Shown: in pieces, positions 8,216 to 15,370 of the stretch
Numbering within the stretch: position 1 is the first letter of the stretch
Layout: every line of letters starts with the position of its first letter
Assembly (NCBI RefSeq): GCF_019679435.2
Contig: NZ_CP139781.1
Span: forward strand, 4,584,001 to 4,648,000
DNA length: 64,000 bases
Source of the DNA: Actomonas aquatica
GTDB taxonomy: Bacteria > Verrucomicrobiota > Verrucomicrobiia > Opitutales > Opitutaceae
Direction of reading: 5' to 3'
Position numbers and translations under genes: made by a program
The notes under the pieces: model-generated
The model's input: only the letters and a program-made list of their open reading frames with translations
What the model was told of the DNA's origin: nothing
Database searches by the model: none

Positions 8216-9292
8216 ATGCAGGAAAACCGCTACACAAAATGGATCGCATTGATCGCCGTCTGGACGGTGGTGGGGCTGATCCTGAGCACCGAAGTGTTTT
8301 TCACGGTGCGGGTGACGCGGCCGGAGATCGCCTTCTGGGATGTGCTCGCCTCGCAATACGCGCGCGTGGGTTTGTGGGCCTTACTCACGCCGGTGGTGTG
8401 GTGGTTGCGGCGAGTGGTGCCGTTGCGCATGGGCAATTGGTTTGGCGGCGTGGGGTTCCACTTCTCGCTGAGCCTGCTCATCATGCTCGGCTACTATCTG
8501 GCGCGCATCCTGTTTGTGATGGTGCGGGAAGGAGAGTCGTTGGCGGCGTTTTGGAATGTAGCGGTGGGCAACTTCTTTGGCCGCAACCTCATCGACCTGG
8601 TCTTCTACTGGGCGATCATCGGCTCGGGTTACACCTTCGAGATCTACCGCAAATACAAGAACGAGCAGATCAAGGCGGCGCAGCTGGAGTCGCGCCTGGT
8701 GCGCACGGAGTTGAGTTCGCTCAAGCAGCAGCTGCATCCGCACTTCCTCTTCAACACCATGAACACGATCTCGGTGCTGGTGCGCGAAGAGCGTAACACC
8801 GAGGCGGTGAGCCTGCTCTCCAAACTGAGCGCGTTGCTGCGCATCTCTCTCGACACCTCGCGGGTGGAGGAGGTGACGGTGCGGCAGGAAATGGAATTTC
8901 TGGAGCGCTACATCGACATCCAGAAGATGCGTTTCGCCGACCGGCTTTCCGTCGACACCGATATTTCGTCCGAAGCGCTCGAGGCGCGTATTCCCAATCT
9001 CCTCCTGCAACCGCTGGTGGAAAACGCGATCATCCACGGCGTCGCCCCTAAGAACGGGCCGGGCCGCGTGCGGGTGGCCGGCGTGGTGAAGGACGGGCGT
9101 CTGCACCTCGAAGTGGCCGACGACGGACTCGGCATCGACAACGCCAAGAACGTGCGTTCGCGCGAAGGTATTGGTCTGAGCAATACACGCGAACGCCTCG
9201 CCCGGCTCTACGGCGCGCACAGCCAACTCGTGCTCAAGAGCGAGCCGGGGCAGGGCACCACGGTCTCCATCGTCCTGCCCTGCCGCATCTGA
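8216..9292 (+). CDS. LytS/YehU-type sensor histidine kinase
   Basis: 358 aa membrane kinase. Four hydrophobic segments lie in the first 150 residues, with almost no external domain, so the signal is probably sensed in the membrane. The His_kinase domain carries HPHFLFNTMNT starting at residue 174 (phospho-acceptor His), then the HATPase with N-box PLVENAIIHG (about 266) and G-box ADDGLGI (about 301). Directly followed (47 nt) by the LytTR regulator at 9340, its likely partner. ATG at 8216 chosen because it precedes the first membrane segment; frames further upstream overlap the preceding gene. Confidence 0.9.
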   Translation: MQENRYTKWIALIAVWTVVGLILSTEVFFTVRVTRPEIAFWDVLASQYARVGLWALLTPVVWWLRRVVPLRMGNWFGGVGFHFSLSLLIMLGYYLARILFVMVREGESLAAFWNVAVGNFFGRNLIDLVFYWAIIGSGYTFEIYRKYKNEQIKAAQLESRLVRTELSSLKQQLHPHFLFNTMNTISVLVREERNTEAVSLLSKLSALLRISLDTSRVEEVTVRQEMEFLERYIDIQKMRFADRLSVDTDISSEALEARIPNLLLQPLVENAIIHGVAPKNGPGRVRVAGVVKDGRLHLEVADDGLGIDNAKNVRSREGIGLSNTRERLARLYGAHSQLVLKSEPGQGTTVSIVLPCRI

Positions 9293-9339
9293 CTTTCCCT
9301 CCCGCCCCGCGACCGAATCACCCCTCCTTGCTGCCCACC

Positions 9340-10179
9340 ATGACTACCTCTCCCGCCACTCCCTACCGTGCTTTGGTCATCGACGACGAACCGGCGGCGC
9401 GTCGCGGCGTGAGCCTGCTGCTCAAACCGGAGCGCGACTTCGAAGTGGTGGGCGAAGCCGGCGACGTGATCGGCGCCCTGAAGGCTATCCGCACGGAGAA
9501 ACCCGACCTGGTGTTTCTCGATGTGCAGATGCCGGGCGGTGACGGCTTCGACGTGCTGCGTCAGCTCACGCCGGACGAGCGGCCGATGGTCGTGTTTGTC
9601 ACCGCTTACAACCAGCACGCTCTGCGCGCCTTTGAAGTGCATGCGGTCGATTACCTGCTGAAGCCCTTCGATGATGCCCGCTTTGCGGAAACCATCCAAC
9701 GGGTGCGCGAAGCGTTCCGCTCGCGCCAAACCGCCGCGCTCAGCGCCAAGGTGGAGGCCCTGATCGCGCGACTGGCCGACGAAGGCAGCAACAGCGCGCC
9801 GCCGACTCCGCCGCCGGCGGCGGCGAGTGAGGGCGAGGGGGGGGCGCAGGACCGCATCCTGGTGAAGTCCTCGGGCGAGATCATTTTCCTCAAGCCGACG
9901 GAGATCGATTGGATAGAAGCCGAGGGCGACTACATGAAGTTTCATGTGGGCGGGAAGTCGCACCTCATGCGCGAGACGATGGCGCGGCTGGAGTCGCGCT
10001 TGGACCCGAAGCGCTTCGTGCGCATCCACCGCTCGACCATTGTGAATCTCGATCGGGTGCGGAAGCTGTCGCCCGGTTTTGTGGGGGAATACGCGGTGGT
10101 GCTGCAGGACGGCACGAAGCTCAAGTTGAGCCGCGGCTACCAGGATCGTCTGCAGACGCACCTGAAGGCCTTGCTGTAA
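9340..10179 (+). CDS. LytTR-family response regulator
   Basis: 279 aa. Receiver domain at residues 6-120 with acidic pocket DDE and phospho-acceptor Asp61 (VFLDVQMPG), conserved Thr in VTAYNQHALRAFEVHAVDYLLKPF, then a Gly/Pro/Ala-rich linker and a LytTR DNA-binding domain (about 173-277; IDWIEAEGDYMKFHVGGK, RIHRSTIVN). Partner of the LytS kinase upstream. LytTR proteins bind pairs of direct repeats about 21 bp apart; such repeats lie 130 bp downstream at 10310-10362 and near 11241-11293. ATG at 9340 preferred over a TTG at 9328. Confidence 0.92.
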   Translation: MTTSPATPYRALVIDDEPAARRGVSLLLKPERDFEVVGEAGDVIGALKAIRTEKPDLVFLDVQMPGGDGFDVLRQLTPDERPMVVFVTAYNQHALRAFEVHAVDYLLKPFDDARFAETIQRVREAFRSRQTAALSAKVEALIARLADEGSNSAPPTPPPAAASEGEGGAQDRILVKSSGEIIFLKPTEIDWIEAEGDYMKFHVGGKSHLMRETMARLESRLDPKRFVRIHRSTIVNLDRVRKLSPGFVGEYAVVLQDGTKLKLSRGYQDRLQTHLKALL

Positions 10180-10309
10180 GCGCATGCGTCCGCGCCAGCC
10201 CTCGGGAAACCGGTTTGGGCGTGCGTGGCGGCCTCAAATCCGGGATCGTTTGTCCCGGTAATGGGACGGTTTTCGAGTGGCGATCCTGTTGTTGACACGT
10301 GGTTTAAGT

Positions 10310-10372
10310 CATTCGTCGCACGGAATCGGCCATTCGTCGCAAGACCGGCGGCGTTGGTCGCATAATTGCGAC
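10310..10372. promoter_or_regulatory. Triple direct repeat at 21-bp spacing (candidate LytTR sites)
   Basis: CATTCGTCGCA at 10310-10320 and 10331-10341, and CGTTGGTCGCA at 10352-10362, have exactly 21-bp periodicity (two helical turns). They lie in the gap between the LytTR regulator gene and the secreted-protein gene at 10404. The spacing is that expected for LytTR dimer sites; the assignment to the neighbouring regulator is inference. Confidence 0.6.
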
Positions 10373-10403
10373 TCCGGCCCCGGGCTTGCGTGTGAGAGCA
10401 GGC

Positions 10404-11141
10404 ATGAAAGCCCTCCTCCTGCTCTGCCTCGCGCTCCTCTCGACCTCTTGGGTGCACGCCAGCGGTAACGCCTTGAATCGTTACGCCGCAGATGAGCAGG
10501 CCGCCCGCCATGTCCACGCCATGCTCGACGATGAGCTGTGGGCGCAGGTGGTGCGCATCGACAACCGTCGCCGCACCGGTGACTTCCCGCGGGTGGCGTG
10601 GGCCACGGTCTTTGAGCTCGGCGAGCGGCTCTGGATTTACCTGCCGCGCTACGGCACGCGCAGCCTGTCGCGTTTTGCCAGTCGGCTGGAGGAGGATAAA
10701 CTCGATCTCTCCGACGTGTTGCAGCACCTGCACGAAGGTTTCCGCGGGCACGAAGTGGCGGTCGACGACGACGCCACTTGGGTGGGCCCGGTCGCGTGGG
10801 AGACCTCGCTAGGCCTGCTCGATGCCGAAGTGCCCAACGGTTGCTTCGTGCGCAGCGTGGCGTGGTTCCAACGGTTGCAGTCGGCCGGTGCGCCGCTGCG
10901 TGATGCCCAATTGCTGCTCTACTACGGTGGCAGCGGCGCGGCACGCTGGGGCCACACGGTGCTCTATTACGAAACCGATGCGGGCATGTATTATTGGGAT
11001 TCCCGTGATCCCCGCGCGGCTCGTCCGGTCCCGGGTGGCGCGGTGCAGGATTCGCTCGCCCTGGCGCGTCGGGTGAGCCCGGCGCAGGCCGGTGGCCAAC
11101 TCGACTCGGCTCGCACCTTTGACCTGATGCCGGCCAGTTAA
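10404..11141 (+). CDS. Secreted protein with possible Cys-His-Asp catalytic triad
   Basis: 245 aa, signal peptide at residues 1-19 (KALLLLCLALLSTSWVHA). No family recognised with certainty. The second half contains NGCFVRSVAW (Cys147), RWGHTVLYYE (His184) and YYWDSRDP (Asp199). The order Cys, His, Asp, with the Cys at a helix start and the His and Asp on strands, matches the papain/transglutaminase/NlpC fold group, so a periplasmic peptidase or amidase is possible. It could also be a non-enzymatic member. It is preceded by the 21-bp repeats and stands between a LytTR regulator and a TonB receptor, so it may belong to their regulon (inference). Confidence 0.65.
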   Translation: MKALLLLCLALLSTSWVHASGNALNRYAADEQAARHVHAMLDDELWAQVVRIDNRRRTGDFPRVAWATVFELGERLWIYLPRYGTRSLSRFASRLEEDKLDLSDVLQHLHEGFRGHEVAVDDDATWVGPVAWETSLGLLDAEVPNGCFVRSVAWFQRLQSAGAPLRDAQLLLYYGGSGAARWGHTVLYYETDAGMYYWDSRDPRAARPVPGGAVQDSLALARRVSPAQAGGQLDSARTFDLMPAS

Positions 11142-11208
11142 TCCGGGTGCCGGGCATTGGTCCCGGCGCGGGGTGAATTCGCCTCAGTCACCGGCCCGCC
11201 GATCGCAC

Positions 11209-11334
11209 CGTTCGTCGCATTGACCCGATATTGGGACGGGTATTGGCCGCAGCACTACGGCGGTTGATCGGATCGGAATGGGGTTTGGTCGCAAAGCGTT
11301 TGTGCGATCCACCGGGCGCTCGTCTTTCGCCGCA
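11209..11334. promoter_or_regulatory. Degenerate phased repeats upstream of the TonB receptor
   Basis: The core of the repeats at 10310 recurs as CGTTCGTCGCA (11209-11219), TATTGGCCGCA (11241-11251), GGTTGATCGGA (11262-11272), GTTTGGTCGCA (11283-11293) and CTTTCGCCGCA (11324-11334). The copies at 11241, 11262 and 11283 are spaced 21 bp. They lie 60-190 bp before the receptor start and are probably weaker LytTR sites. Confidence 0.4.
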
Positions 11335-11396
11335 GGGCAACTCCCCGGGGTCGTTTCGCGGCCCGGTTGCCCTCGCTTACACAAACTACAGATCAA

Positions 11397-14354
11397 ATGA
11401 AAACACTACCGACTGCGCGCGCGATGCGTTCGCGTTGCAGCACTTCGGCGCAGCTTCTTGCCTGCGCCCTGCTGGTGGCTCCGGCCGCCATTGCCCAAGG
11501 CACCAACAATGACACGGCCGAAGAGACGGTGAACCTGAACGCCTTCGTGGTGACCGGCTCCCACATCCCCACGACCGAAACCGCCTTCGATGCTCGCACC
11601 GTTCCAGTCGAAATCATGGACCGCGCGGAGATCGATCAATCCGGATTCACCACCGCCGGCGAACTGCTCCAGCGCATGACTGTCGCCAACGCGGGTTCGG
11701 TGCCGGTGGCCAACAACGCGACCGGATTCACCCCCGCCGCCTCGTCGACCTCCTTGCGCGGACTCGGCCCGGATGCGACTCTCGTGCTGATCAACGGCGC
11801 CCGCGTCTCTTCGTATCCAATCGGCAATGACGGCACCACCGCCTTCGTCGACCTGAACGCCATTCCCATCTCGGCCATCGAGCGGGTGGAGGTGCTCAAG
11901 GACGGTGCCTCCGCTTCCTATGGTGCCGATGCGGTGGCTGGCGTCGTGAACATCATCCTGCGCCGCGACTTCGAAGGCACCGAGGTCTCGCTGGGTTACG
12001 GCAATACCGCGCACAAGGACGCGTCGGAAACCACCGTGAGTGTGATGACGGGCGTCTCCGGCGAGCAGGGCTGGCTCACGGCCGGCTTCAACTACTACAA
12101 CCGCGAGGCCATTTTTGCGGCCGACCGGGAGTATTCCGCCGTGCCGCCGTTCCTCTCCAGCAACTCCAGCCCGATCAACATCCAGATCACCCGCGCCGCC
12201 GCCAACGAGGCGCTTGGCCAGGCACCGGACGCGTCCATCACTGGCGTGCCCGACGGCTCGGATCTGTTCTTCACGAGCAGCTTTGATGCACGTGATCAGA
12301 ACAACGGTGACCTGCCGGCCTCGGCCTACACCTACGGGTCTGGTCGTTCTTCGAGCTACAACTTCAACGAGTCGGCCGGTGCCTATCCCGAGTATGAACG
12401 TTCGGGTGCGTTCCTCTCGTTTGAAAAGAAGGTCTTTGGTTCCGACACGCTGCGCGCTTACGGCGACTTCATTTATCAGAACACCTACGCGGTGAATGAG
12501 CTGGCTCCGTCGGCCACCGGCAACTTTGCGAACCCGGGCGGCGTGTCCATCGTCATTCCGGCGCGCACCGCCAACCCGTTCCTGACCCCGGGGGAAGAGG
12601 CGGCCGGTTCGCGCTCGGCCGTGGCTGGAGCGTTCAACCCTTTCAATCCGTTCAACCAGGACATCTCTGGTGCGTCCCGCGCTCGTCTGGCCGAGTTTGG
12701 CAATCGTATCTACCGAGAGGATACGGATTCGATGCTGCTCACGCTGGGCCTCAAGAGCGACTCGATCCTCAATGACTGGACGCTCGACATGGGCCTGCGC
12801 TACAGCCGCATCGACACGGTTTCGCGCGACTCGCTGGTGTCGATCTCGCGCCTCAATCGCGTGCTCAACGCGGCCGACCCGATCTTCGATCCCAACTCGT
12901 CCGAATACATCGGCACGACCGTGCCCTACAACCCGTTTGGTTACTACCGCAACCCGATCGAATCCAACGCGCTGGTCGTCGACTACGCTTCGGTCGACCT
13001 GCACAACCAGAACGAGTCCGACATGGGTCTCGCCTACCTCCGCCTCGGCAAGGGCGACCTCTTCGAATTGCCGGCGGGCAACGTCGGTTTCGCGACCGGC
13101 TTTGAGTATCGCAAGGAGTCCATCACGCAGTCGCCTGATGCGCTGGGGGTTTCCGGTGACGTGATCGGCAGCTCCACCGCCAACATCACCGACGCCGATC
13201 GTTCGATCGGTTCCTGGTATGCCGAGACCGAGATTCCGCTGGCTCGCGGCGTGCCGGGTGCGGAGTTGCTCACGCTGAACCTCGCTGGTCGTTACGAGCG
13301 TTTCTACACCAGCGACAAGGATACCTTCGTGCCCAAGTTCGGTCTGAAGTGGCTGCCCTTCAACGACGAGTTTGTGATCCGCGCCACCTACGGCGAAGGC
13401 TTCCGCGAACCCTCCCTCTACGAGCTCTTCGCCAGCGGCCTCACCTATTCGCTCACGCCGGTGACCGATCCCTTGACCGGTGTGACCGAGCCCGAGCAGG
13501 ACGTGAGCATCGCGTCGAGCCCGGCCCTCGCGCCGGAGGAAACCGAGAGCGTGAACGTCGGCTTCGTTTGGACGCCAACGGCGCTGCGCGGCTTCACCTT
13601 CTCAATGGACCTGTGGAAGATCGAGCGCGCCGGCACGGTGACGGTCGATCACCAGGACGTCGTCAACCGCGACTTCGCGGGTGAAGCGCTGCTGCCGGGT
13701 GAGAGCGTGCAGCGCGACAACGCCGGCAACATCATCCTCGTCAACGGTGTGTTCCGTAACCTCGGCAACACCGACATTCAGGGCATCGACTTCGCGACCA
13801 GTTATGTGCTGCCGACTGATGCGTGGGGCCGTTTTGATGTGAGCTTCAACGCGAGCTACCTCGATTCGGTGAAGATCCAGCAATTCCCCGGCGCGCCGTT
13901 CTTCGAGTATGCCGGTGAAGCGGATGACATCCTCTTCGACAACGCGACCGGCGACGTGTCCACGCCCGGTCTCGGCGACGATGCTTACGTGCAGTGGAAG
14001 GCGCAGGCCATCTTCGGTTGGAGTCTCGACGCGTGGTCGGCCTCGATCACGGGTCACTATACCGACGGCTTCCGCGATTACACCGGCAACTGGGATCCGA
14101 GTGCGCCGAATGATCCGGCGACGATCACGGATGTCGCGTCGCGCACGACCTGGGATGTGCAGCTCAACTACACCGCGTTTGCCAACCACGACGCGTGGTA
14201 TGGCGACACCAAGCTCACCCTCGGCGTGCGCAACGTCTTCGACAAGGATCCGCCCTTCGTGAGCGGTTGGGGCGGCAACACCAACGGGTATCCAGGATAC
14301 CTCTACAACGCCGAAGGCCGCTTCATGTATCTGTCGCTGACGAAGAAGCTGTAA
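11397..14354 (+). CDS. TonB-dependent outer-membrane receptor
   Basis: 985 aa. Signal peptide through about residue 35 (AQLLACALLVAPAAIAQ), then VNLNAFVVTGSHIPTTE, an Opitutaceae-style TonB-box region. The plug domain (about 55-180) has VEIMDRAEIDQSGF, LRGLGPDATLVLINGARV and IERVEVLKDGASASYGADAVAGVVNII. The rest is a 22-strand beta-barrel ending in RFMYLSLTKKL. NPFNPFNQ and YNPFGYYRNP loops are typical of large Verrucomicrobia receptors that import complex substrates (sugars, siderophores); the substrate here is unknown. No SusD-like or degradative gene is adjacent. Followed by a clear terminator. Confidence 0.93.
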   Translation: MKTLPTARAMRSRCSTSAQLLACALLVAPAAIAQGTNNDTAEETVNLNAFVVTGSHIPTTETAFDARTVPVEIMDRAEIDQSGFTTAGELLQRMTVANAGSVPVANNATGFTPAASSTSLRGLGPDATLVLINGARVSSYPIGNDGTTAFVDLNAIPISAIERVEVLKDGASASYGADAVAGVVNIILRRDFEGTEVSLGYGNTAHKDASETTVSVMTGVSGEQGWLTAGFNYYNREAIFAADREYSAVPPFLSSNSSPINIQITRAAANEALGQAPDASITGVPDGSDLFFTSSFDARDQNNGDLPASAYTYGSGRSSSYNFNESAGAYPEYERSGAFLSFEKKVFGSDTLRAYGDFIYQNTYAVNELAPSATGNFANPGGVSIVIPARTANPFLTPGEEAAGSRSAVAGAFNPFNPFNQDISGASRARLAEFGNRIYREDTDSMLLTLGLKSDSILNDWTLDMGLRYSRIDTVSRDSLVSISRLNRVLNAADPIFDPNSSEYIGTTVPYNPFGYYRNPIESNALVVDYASVDLHNQNESDMGLAYLRLGKGDLFELPAGNVGFATGFEYRKESITQSPDALGVSGDVIGSSTANITDADRSIGSWYAETEIPLARGVPGAELLTLNLAGRYERFYTSDKDTFVPKFGLKWLPFNDEFVIRATYGEGFREPSLYELFASGLTYSLTPVTDPLTGVTEPEQDVSIASSPALAPEETESVNVGFVWTPTALRGFTFSMDLWKIERAGTVTVDHQDVVNRDFAGEALLPGESVQRDNAGNIILVNGVFRNLGNTDIQGIDFATSYVLPTDAWGRFDVSFNASYLDSVKIQQFPGAPFFEYAGEADDILFDNATGDVSTPGLGDDAYVQWKAQAIFGWSLDAWSASITGHYTDGFRDYTGNWDPSAPNDPATITDVASRTTWDVQLNYTAFANHDAWYGDTKLTLGVRNVFDKDPPFVSGWGGNTNGYPGYLYNAEGRFMYLSLTKKL

Positions 14355-14382
14355 ACGACCGCGCCATCGCAAATCACATCAC

Positions 14383-14416
14383 AGCCGCGCCCCGTTCGGA
14401 GGGCGCGGCTATTTTG
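14383..14416 (+). terminator. Rho-independent terminator of the receptor gene
   Basis: Perfect 10-bp stem AGCCGCGCCC (14383-14392) / GGGCGCGGCT (14401-14410) with 8-nt loop, followed by ATTTTG. Confidence 0.85.
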
Positions 14417-14421
14417 TGGCG

Positions 14422-14516
14422 GAGAGGCAGGCGGAGCGCGAGCGAGCTCGCGGCCTACAGTGCGGGGGGCGAACCGGGAATGTAGGCTGCGAGTTTACTC
14501 GCGCTGCGTTGCCTCC
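14422..14516. repeat. Palindromic intergenic element (copy 1)
   Basis: Long imperfect inverted repeat. The left arm contains GCGCGAGCGAGCTCGCGGCC, then TACA (to 14459); the right arm contains TGTAGGCTGCGAGTTTACTC and GCGCTGCGTTGCCTC (14481-14515). The same element occurs at 33236-33328 and, shortened, at 33421-33500. It is non-coding and can form a hairpin of about 35 bp; such elements are typically dispersed by REP-type mechanisms (inference). Confidence 0.7.
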
Positions 14517-14531
14517 CAGCAAACGGAGGGA

Positions 14532-14676
14532 TAGCCACAAAAAGGCACGAAGAGGCACAAAAAAGGTGGTGGGTGGGGGGACCGCAGATCACGCGGATGG
14601 GCGCAGAGGGGACCATGGTTATCGGCCCCAGCGCTGGGTCTTAGTTTTCGTGAATTTTTGTGCCTTTTTGTGGCTA
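14532..14676. repeat. Inverted repeat with 17-bp perfect arms
   Basis: TAGCCACAAAAAGGCAC (14532-14548) is perfectly complementary to GTGCCTTTTTGTGGCTA (14660-14676), with about 110 nt between. A second GGCACAAAAA follows the left arm. The interior shows no credible gene. It looks like a small non-autonomous palindromic element. Confidence 0.65.
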
Positions 14677-14710
14677 ATAAAAAGCGGTCAGGAGGCGGTG
14701 AGGCAGTGCA

Positions 14711-14777
14711 GTCGGGCGTAAAGCCCGACCCACATCCTAGAGGGTAACCTATTTGTGGGTCGGGCTTTACGCCCGAC
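14711..14777. repeat. Perfect 24-bp inverted repeat
   Basis: Left arm 14711-14734 (begins GTCGGGCGTAAAGCCCGACC) and right arm 14754-14777 are perfect reverse complements around a 19-nt loop. Each arm is itself partly palindromic (GTCGGGCGTAAAGCCCGAC). Not followed by a T run, so it is more likely a mobile palindromic element than a terminator. Confidence 0.75.
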
Positions 14778-14808
14778 GACTGTGTTGCCCCTCGGTGCCT
14801 CGCGTGCT

Positions 14809-15009
14809 TCAGCGGCTCACTCGGCTGATGGGTTCGGCGAGGTCGGGGTGCACGACGGGGATGAGGAAGTCGTGGTCGTAGAGCGGCGTGACGTCTTCGA
14901 TCTGGCGGGCGGTTTCGCGCAGGCGGCGGGTGAGCGCGGCGACGATGCGGTCACAGGTCGCGTCGAGCGGCGGCATGTTGGTCGGCAGCGGTGGTGGTGT
15001 GGTGTTCAT
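14809..15009 (-). CDS. Small hypothetical protein
   Basis: 66 aa, reading MNTTPPPLPTNMPPLDATC then DRIVAALTRRLRETARQIEDVTPLYDHDFLIPVVHPDLAEPISR. A Pro-rich start is followed by one amphipathic helix. No family recognised and no signal peptide. The composition looks protein-like and a terminator directed the same way lies just upstream at 15081-15116, but the frame is short, so this is uncertain. Confidence 0.45.
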   Translation of the reverse strand: MNTTPPPLPTNMPPLDATCDRIVAALTRRLRETARQIEDVTPLYDHDFLIPVVHPDLAEPISRVSR

Positions 15010-15080
15010 GGCGGGTGGGCTTGCTTGGTGGTGAAGCCCTCCCCGGTGAGGCGCCGGCCGCGGATCTTTCTGGTTTAGCC

Positions 15081-15116
15081 AAAAAAAGACCCCCTCCGGT
15101 GTGGCACCGGAGGGGG
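15081..15116 (-). terminator. Rho-independent terminator, minus-strand direction
   Basis: Perfect 12-bp stem CCCCCTCCGGTG (15090-15101) / CACCGGAGGGGG (15105-15116) with a 3-nt loop. Read on the minus strand it is followed by seven Ts (the A-run 15081-15087). It must end a transcript arriving from the right, where only the small frame at 15132-15233 lies. Confidence 0.85.
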
Positions 15117-15131
15117 CAAAGTGGGAAGCAC

Positions 15132-15233
15132 TTACTCTCCTCTCGGTGCGCGCGTGGCGGACACGGCGGACACTACGGCCACGACGTGAGCGTGGACGGA
15201 TTTAAGTGCGGATACCGTGGAGGCGAAGTTCAT
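15132..15233 (-). CDS. Possible small ORF or small RNA upstream of a strong terminator
   Basis: 33-codon frame (MNFASTVSALKSVHAHVVAV then VSAVSATRAPRGE) whose stop lies 16 nt before the minus-strand terminator. An in-frame extension to 15341 is possible. The central part is hydrophobic and could span a membrane. The strong terminator shows that some transcript is made here; whether it is this peptide or a non-coding RNA cannot be decided from sequence alone. Confidence 0.35.
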   Translation of the reverse strand: MNFASTVSALKSVHAHVVAVVSAVSATRAPRGE

Positions 15234-15370
15234 GCGGGAGCGCGTAGAGAGGGGATCGCGGCGAGCGGCGTCAAGCCTCGGTTCCAATGTGCGGTGGTCG
15301 GCATATGGTTTGCTGCACCGGGCCGCATGAACCCCTGGCAAAATCCCCTGTCCGCTGTGGCCTGCTGTTG

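Noticed and set aside
11406..13004. Long open frame antisense to the TonB receptor gene
   Set aside because: Composition is Arg/Val/Gly/His-rich as expected from the reverse frame of a GC-rich gene; no domain, and the receptor on the other strand is certain. The same applies to long antisense frames at 23869-26136, 29068-30807, 30880-32637 and 44002-46122, and to the plus-strand frame at 36115-37899.
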